This document shows, in pieces, positions 1 to 10,769 of a DNA stretch of 64,000 nucleotides (positions within the stretch are counted from its first letter, which is position 1; each line of letters starts with the position of its first letter). This stretch comes from Pseudomonas xantholysinigenes. Its GTDB lineage: Bacteria > Pseudomonadota > Gammaproteobacteria > Pseudomonadales > Pseudomonadaceae. Under the pieces are notes generated by a model, which saw only the letters and a program-made list of their open reading frames with translations, was not told the DNA's origin and made no database searches. The translations under genes and the position numbers were made by a program. The DNA is taken from assembly GCF_014268885.2 (NCBI RefSeq), contig NZ_CP077095.1, positions 1,307,501 to 1,371,500 of the forward strand. The letters run 5' to 3'.

Positions 1-2384
<2,384 letters not shown>

Positions 2385-2520
2385 ATATAACACCCAAGCA
2401 ATCTGCGCACGAAAGCAGATTGTGGTGGTGAAGACGAAAGACCCGAAAGTTCGCAACATCACAAATCACATATCCGAATTGGCTGAGGGTGCTGCAAGGC
2501 ATTCACGGCAACAGAATTTC

Positions 2521-2634
2521 TTGACGACCATAGAGCATTGGAACCACCTGATCCCATCCCGAACTCAGTAGTGAAACGATGCATCGCCGATGGTAGTGTG
2601 GGGCTTCCCCATGTGAGAGTAGGTCATCGTCAAG
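2521..2634 (+). rRNA. rrf: 5S ribosomal RNA
   Basis: The segment has the Pseudomonas 5S start TTGACGACCATAGAGC, the conserved core CCGAACTCAGTAGTGAAACG, and a 3' end (GGTCATCGTCAAG) that pairs with the 5' end to close helix I. It follows 23S directly, so it belongs to the same rrn operon. The ends may be off by one or two bases. Confidence 0.96.
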
Positions 2635-2644
2635 ATTCATTTCG

Positions 2645-2684
2645 CAAAACCCCTATCTGCGCGAGCAGGTAGGGGTTTTGTCTT
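2645..2684 (+). terminator. rrn operon intrinsic terminator
   Basis: A perfect 16-bp stem (CAAAACCCCTATCTGC at 2645-2660 against 2665-2680) with a GCGA tetraloop is followed by a T-rich run. It lies 10 bp after 5S and ends the rRNA transcript. Confidence 0.93.
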
Positions 2685-2712
2685 TTCTGCACTCCAAAAA
2701 CAAACACGTCCC

Positions 2713-2863
2713 CCCTGTAAGAGCGGCCTCGCCGAGGCGTCGGACCAGTCGAAATGGGGCGCGCAGCGGCCCCAGGGTTTGTGCATCACGCTGATATCGC
2801 CGGGGCCGCTTTGCGGCCCTTTCCGACCGGTCCGACGCCTCGGCAAGGCCGCTCCACACAGGG
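2713..2863. repeat. convergent REP pair
   Basis: Two outward arms (AGAGCGGCCTCGCCGAGGCG and its counterpart ending near 2863) plus internal GCGCAGCGGCCCC / GGGGCCGCTTTGCGGCC palindromes form an imperfect inverted repeat. This is the Pseudomonas REP architecture. The 23 bases within each arm that read GGCGTCGGACC / GGTCCGACGCC also pair. Confidence 0.75.
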
Positions 2864-3091
2864 ATCCGTTTGCTGACGATCATGCAAATATCCCTTGCTC
2901 GTCGGCTACCTCACATCGCTTCGTCACAGGTGCGACAATATTGCCGTCACAATTAAGTGACTTCCCCGCACCTACCCTGCGTCAAGGCTTAGGTTCGGGG
3001 CAATCCTGGCCCCCGGACAGAGCGATGCCAGCGTACCGTGCTGCGCATTTCTGGACTTTCAACCGTCCTATTACTTGAGGTAAGAAGCAAG
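2864..3091 (+). other. leader of the acetolactate-synthase-like gene
   Basis: Together with the REP pair this fills the 450-bp gap after 5S. It holds no credible gene. A palindrome GTCAC-N6-GTGAC at 2946-2961 could be an operator. A GAGG element at about 3077 serves as ribosome binding site for the ATG at 3092. No clear -35/-10 pair is evident. Confidence 0.4.
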
Positions 3092-4735
3092 ATGGCCAAG
3101 GCCGCCGATGTCGTTGTGCAATGCCTGGAAAACGAAGGTGTCGAGTATGTGTTCGGCATCCCCGGCGAGGAGAACCTCGACCTGCTCGAGTCCCTGCGCA
3201 AGTCGAAGATCAAGCTGGTACTGACCCGCCACGAGCAATCCGCGGGCTTCATGGCCGCCACCTATGGCCGCCTGACCGGCAAGACCGGCGTCAGCCTGTC
3301 GACACTCGGCCCCGGCGCGACCAACCTGGTGACCGCCAGCGCCTATGCCTACCTGGGCGGCATGCCGATGATGATGATCACCGGCCAGAAGCCGATCAAG
3401 AAGTCCAAGCAAGGCCGTTTCCAGATCATCGACGTGTGCGGCATGATGGACCCCATCACCAAGTACACCCACCAGTTCGCCTCGGCCGACAACATCCCGG
3501 CGCGCATGCGTGAAGCCTTCCGCCTGGCTGAAGAAGAGAAACCGGGCGCCGTGCACCTGGAACTGCCGGAAGACATCGCCGCCGAGCAGACCGACGCTCT
3601 GCCGATCCCGCGCAGCCTTCACCGTCGCCCGCTGGCCGAGCACGTGGCCATCGAAGCCGCCGTGCAGAAACTGCAGAACGCCCGCAACCCGATCCTGGTG
3701 ATCGGCGCCGGCGCTAACCGCAAGATGACCGCCAAGGTCCTCAAACAGCTGATCGACAAGACCGGCATCCCGTTCATCACCACCCAGATGGGTAAAGGTG
3801 TGGTCGACGAGCGTCATCCGCGCTTCCTGGGCAACGCCGCGCTGTCCTCCGGTGATTTCGTGCACCGCGCCGTCGAAGCCGCCGACCTGATCGTCAACAT
3901 TGGCCACGATGTCATCGAGAAGCCGCCGTTCTTCATGGTCCGTGGCGGCACCGAAGTGATCCACGTCAGCTTCCGTTCGGCCGAGGTCGATGCCGTGTAC
4001 TTCCCGCAGGTGGAAGTGATCGGCGACATCGCCAACGCCGTGTGGCAGATCAGCGAAGCGCTGACCGACACCAGCCACTGGGACTTCACCCGCCTGATGG
4101 CCATCCGTGAAGCCAACGAAGCGCAAATCGCCGAAGGCGCCGACGATGACCGCTTCCCGGTCTACCCGCAGCGCATGGTCGCCGACATCCGTCGCGCCCT
4201 GCCGTCCGAAGGCATCGTCGCCCTGGACAATGGCATCTACAAGATCTGGTTCGCCCGCAACTACAAGGCGCACAAGCCTAACACCGTGCTGCTGGACAAC
4301 GCCCTGGCGACCATGGGCGCCGGCCTGCCATCGGCCATGGCCTCGCACCTGGTGTACCCGGATCGCCCGGTCATCTCGGTGTGCGGCGACGGCGGCTTCA
4401 TGATGAACAGCCAGGAGCTGGAAACCGCGGTGCGCTTAGGGATGCACATCACTGTGGTGATCCTGCGTGACGACGGCTACGGCATGATCCGCTGGAAACA
4501 GGCCAACATGGGCTTCACCGATTTCGGCCTGGACTACGGCAACCCGGACTTCGTCAAGTACGCCGAAGCCTACGGCGCCAACGGTCACCGGGTGGAAAGC
4601 GCCGAAGCTTTCCTGCCGCTGCTCGAGCACTGCATCAAGACCCCGGGCGTCCACGTGATCGACTGCCCGGTGGACTACAGCGAGAACGACCGCATCCTCA
4701 ACAGCGAGCTGCGTGAGCGCGCGCTGGCGGTCTGA
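3092..4735 (+). CDS. acetolactate synthase large-subunit-like ThDP enzyme
   Basis: This 547-residue protein has the three-domain thiamine-diphosphate enzyme layout: a pyrimidine-binding domain with the activating Glu (RHEQ, E48), a central domain, and a C-terminal cofactor domain with GDGG at 432-435 followed by a downstream Asn. Family members condense two pyruvates to acetolactate or run related carboligations or decarboxylations. The start is the ATG preceded by GAGG; an in-frame extension upstream to 3038 lacks support. No small regulatory subunit (ilvN) is adjacent, so it is more likely a stand-alone ALS-like enzyme than the valine/isoleucine biosynthetic IlvB. Its substrate is not certain from sequence. 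Confidence 0.85.
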   Translation: MAKAADVVVQCLENEGVEYVFGIPGEENLDLLESLRKSKIKLVLTRHEQSAGFMAATYGRLTGKTGVSLSTLGPGATNLVTASAYAYLGGMPMMMITGQKPIKKSKQGRFQIIDVCGMMDPITKYTHQFASADNIPARMREAFRLAEEEKPGAVHLELPEDIAAEQTDALPIPRSLHRRPLAEHVAIEAAVQKLQNARNPILVIGAGANRKMTAKVLKQLIDKTGIPFITTQMGKGVVDERHPRFLGNAALSSGDFVHRAVEAADLIVNIGHDVIEKPPFFMVRGGTEVIHVSFRSAEVDAVYFPQVEVIGDIANAVWQISEALTDTSHWDFTRLMAIREANEAQIAEGADDDRFPVYPQRMVADIRRALPSEGIVALDNGIYKIWFARNYKAHKPNTVLLDNALATMGAGLPSAMASHLVYPDRPVISVCGDGGFMMNSQELETAVRLGMHITVVILRDDGYGMIRWKQANMGFTDFGLDYGNPDFVKYAEAYGANGHRVESAEAFLPLLEHCIKTPGVHVIDCPVDYSENDRILNSELRERALAV

Positions 4736-4748
4736 CGGCTGACGGCCC

Positions 4749-4816
4749 TATCGCGGGACAAGCCCGCTCCTACAGGGATTGCACAACACCTGTAGGAGCG
4801 GGCTTGTCCCGCGATT
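4749..4816. repeat. convergent REP pair after the ALS-like gene
   Basis: ATCGCGGGACAAGCCCGCTC and its reverse complement flank a 20-bp centre, giving a near-perfect long hairpin. It sits 14 bp past the stop codon and could act as terminator or mRNA stabiliser. Confidence 0.85.
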
Positions 4817-4898
4817 GCTTTTGTTCTGGTTACATTTCCCTCAATGCCTTCCCCCATGTGCTAGGGTGCACCCAAATTTCCGCCCTAGGACACCCGCC

Positions 4899-5453
4899 AT
4901 GCTCCCCGCACTCAGCGAAAAAGAACTCGACCGCCTCGAAGACCTGCTGATCACCTACGGCAATGACTATTCGGTGCTCAATCTTGCCGAGCTCAATGGC
5001 TTTTTCACCGCTTTGGCCAGCTCCCCCAACAGGGTCAACCCCGAGCAATGGCTGCCTGCTGTCGCCGGCGGCAAGGTGCCGAAGTTCAAGAAGCCCGCCC
5101 ATGAAGAAGCCTACACCGCGCTGATGCTGCGTTATGCCAGCCAGGTGGCGGAAGAACTGGCCGACGATCCCGAGCACTTCGAACCGCTGTTCGAGCAGAG
5201 CGAAGGCGAAGAAGGCCCGACGATCATTCTCGAAGAATGGTGCTTTGGCTACATGCGCGGTACCCAGGTGGCTGAGTGGAGCGAATTGCCGCCGGAGCAG
5301 GATCGCCTGCTCAAGGCCATTTCCCTGCATGGACTGGAAGACAATTTCGAGCTGCTCGATTCGATGAGCTTCGATGAGCATCAGGCTTGTGTACCGCTGG
5401 TGGTCGAGGCGGCGCAAGGGTTGTATCAGTACCAGAAGCAGCACCGTCATTGA
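4899..5453 (+). CDS. UPF0149/YecA-family protein
   Basis: The product is 184 residues, acidic and helical, without signal peptide or membrane segment. It matches the UPF0149/YecA/YgfB family in length and in the N-terminal pattern (LSEKELDRLEDLL, LNLAELNGFFTAL). Family members are cytosolic and of poorly defined function; some carry a C-terminal SEC-type zinc motif, which is absent here. The ATG at 4899 is used because the upstream in-frame codons run into the REP. It is flanked by REP elements on one side and a 148-bp spacer with a half REP (about 5461-5485) on the other, so it is probably monocistronic. Confidence 0.85.
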   Translation: MLPALSEKELDRLEDLLITYGNDYSVLNLAELNGFFTALASSPNRVNPEQWLPAVAGGKVPKFKKPAHEEAYTALMLRYASQVAEELADDPEHFEPLFEQSEGEEGPTIILEEWCFGYMRGTQVAEWSELPPEQDRLLKAISLHGLEDNFELLDSMSFDEHQACVPLVVEAAQGLYQYQKQHRH

Positions 5454-5601
5454 GATCGTAAGCGCGGGCTTGCCCCGCGAGTGTAATTATTCCGCCTGGC
5501 GAAATACTGGATTGCTCCCAGCACTGATTCTGCTGTCGGGCGATTCAGTGCAGCATGTCCTCCAGCAGCGCCACTCCCGGCGCTGATCCGGAGCCCCGCA
5601 C

Positions 5602-6231
5602 ATGCCAAGCCCGATCAAGCTGTACAACTTCCCCAAGTCCGGCCACGCCCACCGCATCGAGCTGATGCTGTCGCTGCTCGAACTGCCCACCGAGCTGGTC
5701 TTCGTCGACCTGGCCAAGGGCGAGCACAAGCAGCCAGAATTTCTCGCCATCAACCCGTTCGGCCAGGTGCCGGTGATCGATGACAATGGCATCGTTATCG
5801 CCGATTCCAACGCTATCCTGGTCTACCTGGCCAAGGCCTACGGTGGTGAGCGCTGGTTACCTGCAGATCCGGTCGGTGCCGCTCGTGTGCAGCGCTGGCT
5901 GTCGGTGGCCGCAGGTCCCCTGGCCTTTGGGCCGGCAGCGGCACGTCTGGTGACGGTGTTCGGTGCCTCGTTCAACACCGATGAAGTCATTGGCCGTGCC
6001 CACACCCTGCTCAAGGTGATCGACGCCGAACTGGCCAAGGGCCCATTCCTGGTCGGTGACCAGGCGACCATCGCCGATATCGCCAACTACTCGTATATCG
6101 CCCACGCGCCGGAAGGCAACGTGTCGCTGGAGCCATACCGCAACGTGCGCGCCTGGCTGGCCCGGGTCGAGGCGCTGCCGGGCTTCGTGCCGATGCCGCG
6201 CACGGTCATTGGTTTGCAGACCACCCTCTGA
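5602..6231 (+). CDS. glutathione S-transferase
   Basis: The 209-residue protein shows an N-terminal thioredoxin-like domain ([19 protein letters not shown]) with the cis-Pro motif VPVIDDNG and the glutathione-contacting [10 protein letters not shown], then an all-helical C-terminal domain with [18 protein letters not shown] and ADIANY. That is the usual GST length and order. The first domain has Ser-Gly in the catalytic position rather than a typical Cys, suggesting conjugation or peroxidase activity with an unknown electrophile. It lies 18 bp upstream of the flavoprotein at 6250, and the two are probably one transcript, pointing to a detoxification or redox role. Confidence 0.93.
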   Translation: MPSPIKLYNFPKSGHAHRIELMLSLLELPTELVFVDLAKGEHKQPEFLAINPFGQVPVIDDNGIVIADSNAILVYLAKAYGGERWLPADPVGAARVQRWLSVAAGPLAFGPAAARLVTVFGASFNTDEVIGRAHTLLKVIDAELAKGPFLVGDQATIADIANYSYIAHAPEGNVSLEPYRNVRAWLARVEALPGFVPMPRTVIGLQTTL

Positions 6232-6249
6232 GTCCCGAGGAATGCCGCC

Positions 6250-8265
6250 ATGCAATCGCCCTGGCATGCAGGTGAAAAACGGCTGCAGGAGCACGTCGGT
6301 GTTGCAGAGCGCATGGAGGCGTTCGGGCAGAAGGTCATTCGTGACCATATGCCCGACCAGCATCGCACGTTCTACCAGCAGCTGCCGTTCATGGTGGCCG
6401 GAGCGGTGGACGCTGCAGGCAAACCCTGGGCGACGTTGCTCGAAGGCCCGGAAGGCTTCGTCAGCTCGCCCGATCCACGGCAACTGTTGATCGGCGCCGA
6501 CCTCGCCAGCGACGATCCGGCCACGCCGGGTCTGGTGGCGGGTGGCGCTATCGGCCTGCTGGGGATCGAGCTGCACACGCGGCGGCGCAATCGCCTCAAT
6601 GGCCTGATCCGCCGGGCCAGTTCCGGCCAGCTGGAGGTGGTGGTCGAGCAGTCGTTCGGTAACTGCCCGCAGTATATCCAGCTGCGCGAGTACACCCGCG
6701 TCGACGAACCGCCGCAGGGGCGCCGGGACTCGGTGGCTCTCGATGGCGTAACCCGCGCGATGATCGAAAGCGCCGACACCTTCTTTGTCGCCAGTTACGT
6801 CGATCAGGACGGTGGCCAGCGCTCGGTGGATGTATCCCATCGCGGAGGCCGGCCTGGTTTCGTCAGGGTCGAGGGCAATCGCCTGACCATTCCCGACTAC
6901 GCCGGCAACCTGCATTTCAACACCCTCGGCAATCTGCTGGTCAACCCGGTCGCCGGCCTATTGTTCGTCGACTTCACTACGGGCGATGTGCTGCAGGTTT
7001 CCGGGCGCACCGAGGTCATGCTCGACAGCCCGCTGATCAGCGCCTTCGAAGGCGCCGAGCGGATCTGGACCCTGGACATCGAGCAGGTGGTGCTGCGCCG
7101 GGCTGCCGTGTCGCTGCGCTGGGCCTTCCAGGAATACGCACCCACCAGCCTGATGACCGGCACCTGGCGCGAGGCCGAGCAGCGCCTGCAACAGCGCGAA
7201 CGGCAGCGTCAATGGCTGACCTGGCGGGTACTGCGCATCGAGCGGGAGAGTCGCGATATCCGCTCGTTCCATCTACAACCCGAGGATGGCGCTGCGGTGG
7301 CCTTCGCCCCTGGCCAGCATATTCCCGTGCGTTTGCGCATCGATGGGGAGACACCGCTGATCCGTACCTACAGCCTGTCCAGCGCGCCGTCCGACGGCTT
7401 CCTGCGTATCAGCGTCAAGGCGCAGGGGCCGGCGTCGCGCTATCTGCATCAACAGGTGAAGGTTGGTGATCGTCTGGAGGTGCGCCAGCCCATGGGCAGC
7501 TTCACCCTGGATCAGCAGAGTGACCGGCCACTTGTTCTGATCGGTGCCGGCGTTGGCATCACCCCGTTGATCGCCATGCTCCGCGAGCAGCTGGCCAAAG
7601 GGCAGGGGCAGCGTATCCACCTGTTCCACGGCGGGCGCACACTGGCTGACCTGCCGTTCCAGCAGGAGCTTGCCGCGCTCCAGCAACAGGCCAATGGCTT
7701 GCTGCGCATCCATCGTGCCCTGAGCCAGCCTGAGCCCTCGGCCGTGCCGGGGCAGGACTACGAATTCGCCAGCCGCCTGGGCATCGGGCAGATCAAGGCC
7801 ACGTTGACACTGGACGACTACGACTTCTACCTCTGCGGCCCGGCCAGCTTCACCCAGGACCTGTACGAAGGCCTGCGCGGGGTGCATGTGCCCGACGCCC
7901 GCATCCATGCCGAAGCCTTCGGCCCTTCGACCCTGCGCCGCCACACCGACGACAACCAGCCCACGTTGCAGCAGCCCCCACCCGCCAGCGAGGCGGTGCC
8001 GGTGTACTTCGCCAGCTCCGCCAAGGAAGCGCGTTGGACGCCGGACAGCGGCACGCTGCTGGAACTGGCGGAAAGCCGTGGCCTGTCGCCGGACTTCAGT
8101 TGCCGAGGAGGCTCCTGCGGTACCTGCAGGACCAAACTGGTCAGCGGCCAGGTCCACTACCCGAACCCGCCCGCCGAATTGCCCGAGCCCGGCAGTGTGC
8201 TGATCTGCTGCGCCATCCCCGCCCAGGCCGAGGACGGCGTGCAGCCCCTGGTACTGGAGCTCTAG
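6250..8265 (+). CDS. fused PNPOx-like / ferredoxin reductase / 2Fe-2S oxidoreductase
   Basis: This is a 671-residue, three-module cytosolic electron-transfer protein. Residues 1-310 resemble a pyridoxamine-5'-phosphate-oxidase-like FMN split barrel. Residues about 325-560 form a ferredoxin-NADP reductase module, with RTYS (R372-S375) for FAD and GAGVGITP for NAD(P)H. Residues about 585-671 are a plant-type ferredoxin with C618-X4-C623-X2-C626 and a distal cysteine in LICC. The chain suggests NAD(P)H to FAD to 2Fe-2S to FMN or an external partner. The substrate is unknown. It is probably co-transcribed with the GST and followed after 46 bp by a LysR gene on the same strand. Confidence 0.92.
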   Translation: MQSPWHAGEKRLQEHVGVAERMEAFGQKVIRDHMPDQHRTFYQQLPFMVAGAVDAAGKPWATLLEGPEGFVSSPDPRQLLIGADLASDDPATPGLVAGGAIGLLGIELHTRRRNRLNGLIRRASSGQLEVVVEQSFGNCPQYIQLREYTRVDEPPQGRRDSVALDGVTRAMIESADTFFVASYVDQDGGQRSVDVSHRGGRPGFVRVEGNRLTIPDYAGNLHFNTLGNLLVNPVAGLLFVDFTTGDVLQVSGRTEVMLDSPLISAFEGAERIWTLDIEQVVLRRAAVSLRWAFQEYAPTSLMTGTWREAEQRLQQRERQRQWLTWRVLRIERESRDIRSFHLQPEDGAAVAFAPGQHIPVRLRIDGETPLIRTYSLSSAPSDGFLRISVKAQGPASRYLHQQVKVGDRLEVRQPMGSFTLDQQSDRPLVLIGAGVGITPLIAMLREQLAKGQGQRIHLFHGGRTLADLPFQQELAALQQQANGLLRIHRALSQPEPSAVPGQDYEFASRLGIGQIKATLTLDDYDFYLCGPASFTQDLYEGLRGVHVPDARIHAEAFGPSTLRRHTDDNQPTLQQPPPASEAVPVYFASSAKEARWTPDSGTLLELAESRGLSPDFSCRGGSCGTCRTKLVSGQVHYPNPPAELPEPGSVLICCAIPAQAEDGVQPLVLEL

Positions 8266-8311
8266 CGTGACCACGGCGATAATCGCCCCACGACAACGCG
8301 TGGGGCGCGGC

Positions 8312-9211
8312 ATGGACCAGATCCACCTGATGAAAGTGTTCGTGGCCGTGGGCGAGCTGGAAAGCTTCGCCGCCGCCGCACGCCGCCTGGCCATCTCGCC
8401 GGCGGCGGTGACCCGCGCCGTCAGCGCCCTGGAGGAACAGCTCGGAGTCAAGCTGCTGCTGCGCACCACCCGCAGCGTGCGCCTGACCGAGGCCGGCGGG
8501 CGCTACCTGGAGGACACCCGGCATATCCTCGCCAGCATCGTCGAGGCCAACGAAGCCGCCGCCGGCATCAACGCTGCGCCCAAGGGCGACCTGGCGGTGA
8601 CCGCACCGATCCTGTTCGGCAAGAAGTTCGTCATGCCGTGCATCGTCCGTTACCTGCAGCAGTACCCCGAGGTGGATGTGTCGGCGTACTTTCTCGACCG
8701 CGTGGTGAACCTGGTGGAGGAAGGCATGGACGTGGCGGTGCGCATCGGCCAGTTGCCCGACTCGGGCCTCAAGGCGTTGCGCGTGGGCAGGATGCGCCGC
8801 TTGCTGTGTGCCTCGCCCGAGTACCTCGAACGCCACGGCACGCCGCGCCATCCCTCGGAATTGCAGAAGCACGAAGTCATCGCCGCCGGCACCCTGTCGC
8901 CACGCACCGACTGGCGCTTCGGCGCCATCGACGACCCGACGCTGATCCGCATGAAGCCACGCCTGACCGTGACCAGCAACGACGCCGCCATCGCCGCGGC
9001 CAGTGCCGGGCTCGGGATTGCACGGTTGCTGTCGTACCAGGTGGCGGATGAAGTGGCGGCCGGGCGCTTGCAGGTGATCCTGGCTGAATACGAGGAAGCG
9101 CCGTGGCCGATCCATATCCTGCATCGGGAGAGTAAATATGGCTCGACCAAGGTGCGGACCTTTATCGATATGTTGGCCGAGCATTTGCGTAGCCAGGTGC
9201 ACTTGGCTTGA
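8312..9211 (+). CDS. LysR-family transcriptional regulator
   Basis: The 299-residue protein has an N-terminal winged helix (LESFAAAARRLAISPAAVTRA, residues about 14-35) and a periplasmic-binding-protein-like effector domain, the standard LysR length. The ATG at 8312 gives the canonical start M-D-Q-I-H; the earlier GTG at 8267 would add an untypical extension. A palindrome CCCCACG-N6-CGTGGGG lies just before the start and may be its own operator. It probably regulates itself or the oxidoreductase unit upstream; the effector is not predictable. Confidence 0.93.
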   Translation: MDQIHLMKVFVAVGELESFAAAARRLAISPAAVTRAVSALEEQLGVKLLLRTTRSVRLTEAGGRYLEDTRHILASIVEANEAAAGINAAPKGDLAVTAPILFGKKFVMPCIVRYLQQYPEVDVSAYFLDRVVNLVEEGMDVAVRIGQLPDSGLKALRVGRMRRLLCASPEYLERHGTPRHPSELQKHEVIAAGTLSPRTDWRFGAIDDPTLIRMKPRLTVTSNDAAIAAASAGLGIARLLSYQVADEVAAGRLQVILAEYEEAPWPIHILHRESKYGSTKVRTFIDMLAEHLRSQVHLA

Positions 9212-9230
9212 TCCAGATAGCTGGGGCTGC

Positions 9231-9331
9231 TGCGCAGCCCTTTCGCGGCACAAGGCCGCTCCTACAGAGAGATGCGCGTTCCCCTGTAGGAGCGGCCTTG
9301 TGCCGCGAAAGGGGCGCAAAGCGCCCCCAGC
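9231..9331. repeat. convergent REP pair
   Basis: CTTTCGCGGCACAAGGCCGC and its reverse complement are flanked by GGGGCTGCTGCGCAGCCC and GGGGCGCAAAGCGCCCCC minor hairpins. It fills the space between the convergent LysR and MocR genes and likely terminates both. Confidence 0.88.
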
Positions 9332-9333
9332 AA

Positions 9334-10752
9334 TCAAGCGCCTGAAAGCGCCGCACACTCCGCCAGCACCCTCAACCCGCCCATCACCTCTGGCGTAATC
9401 ACCCGCCCCAGGCACACCCGTAACCCAGTGCCACACTTCCCATCGGCAAAGAACATCCCGCTGGCGCCGACATTGCAGCCACGCTCCGCCGCAAGCCGCT
9501 GCAGCGCCACCACGTCCGTCCCTTCCGGCAATTCGATCCAATGGATAAACCCACCCTGCGGCGCCACATACCGCGTCCCCGGCGGAAACGCCGAGCGCAC
9601 CAACGTCTCCATCACTCCGGCCTGCGCCGCCAGCCGGCCGCGTAGCTTGGCGCAGTGCTCCTCCATGTACCCCCGGCCGATGAACTCATCCAGCACCCGC
9701 TGGGCCAGGCTCGACACCGCCAGGTTGCGCGAAAACAATTGGGCCAGGATCGCATCCCGATACCGCCCAGCCACGCACCAGCCCACCCGGTACCCCGGCG
9801 CCACGGTCTTGGAGAACGACGAGCAATAGATCGTCTGCCCCGTCTCGTCGTAGTGCTTGATCGCCTTGGGCCGCTGCGCCTCGTCCACCAGGTCGAAGAA
9901 GATATCGTCCTCGATGATCGGCACATCCGCTGCCTGCGCCAACTGTGAGAGCCGTGCCCGCGCCGCGTCGGGCATGATGAAGCCCCGCGGGTTCTGCAGC
10001 GTCGGGTTGAGGAACACTACATTGACCTTGCCGCGCTTGAGGGCCCACTCCAGGTGGTCGAGGTCCATGCCGCTGTCGGCGTGGGTGCGGATGGGCAGGG
10101 CGCGCATACCCAGGCGTTCGATGGTTTGCAGGATGCCGTAGTAGGTCGGCGTCTCGATGGCCACCGTGGCGCCTGGCCGGGCGACGGCTTCGAGGGCCAG
10201 TTCGAGGGCGATGGTGTCGCCGGAGGTCACCAGGACTTCGTCCGGGCCGCAGGCAACGCCACGTTGCAGCATCAGACCGGCAAGGCGTCGGCGCAACGAG
10301 GCGAGGCCTGGTGGGGCAACCAGGCCGGCCAGCGGTTGGTCGGCCTTGGCGGCCAGGCTCGCCAGGCACTTGTTCAGCAGAACCTGGGGTGTGAGCTCGT
10401 CGTGCAACACGGCAGAGCTCAATGAGAGGTGGGTGTTGCTGGCCGCCTGGGCGAGCATCGCCACCACCGCGTGATTGACGTTGACAGTGACACTGGCCAG
10501 ATCGAACCCCTGTACTGCGGCTGCGCCCTTGGCGACGAAATAACCCACTCGCGGCGTGGCCTGCACATAGGCATTGGCCTCCAGCTCCGCCAAGGCCCGC
10601 TGCACGGTGGCGATGCTGCTGTCAAACAGCCGCGCCAGTTCGCGCACCGAGGGCAGTTGCATGCCGCTGGGCCATTCGCCGCTGTCGATCTGGCGCAGCA
10701 GCCAGGCGTTGACGGTGTGCCAGCGTTTGTCGGGCTTGGGGTTGCGATCCAT
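9334..10752 (-). CDS. MocR-type GntR regulator / aminotransferase-fold protein
   Basis: The protein of 472 residues joins an N-terminal GntR winged helix (LPSVRELARLFDSSIATVQR) to a class I aminotransferase fold with a PLP-lysine motif (SFSKTVAPGYRVGW). This is the MocR architecture, in which PLP or an amino-compound Schiff base acts as effector. ATG at 10752 has AAGG five bases upstream; a TTG at 10773 overlapping the stop of the permease gene is the alternative start. It is downstream of and nearly overlapping the permease gene at 10770-12200, so it is presumably co-transcribed with it and may control it. Confidence 0.9.
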   Translation of the reverse strand: MDRNPKPDKRWHTVNAWLLRQIDSGEWPSGMQLPSVRELARLFDSSIATVQRALAELEANAYVQATPRVGYFVAKGAAAVQGFDLASVTVNVNHAVVAMLAQAASNTHLSLSSAVLHDELTPQVLLNKCLASLAAKADQPLAGLVAPPGLASLRRRLAGLMLQRGVACGPDEVLVTSGDTIALELALEAVARPGATVAIETPTYYGILQTIERLGMRALPIRTHADSGMDLDHLEWALKRGKVNVVFLNPTLQNPRGFIMPDAARARLSQLAQAADVPIIEDDIFFDLVDEAQRPKAIKHYDETGQTIYCSSFSKTVAPGYRVGWCVAGRYRDAILAQLFSRNLAVSSLAQRVLDEFIGRGYMEEHCAKLRGRLAAQAGVMETLVRSAFPPGTRYVAPQGGFIHWIELPEGTDVVALQRLAAERGCNVGASGMFFADGKCGTGLRVCLGRVITPEVMGGLRVLAECAALSGA

Positions 10753-10769
10753 GGCGGCCTTGTGTGGTG

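Noticed and set aside
2385..2520. tRNA between 23S and 5S
   Set aside because: No cloverleaf or TTCGAATC-type T arm was found.
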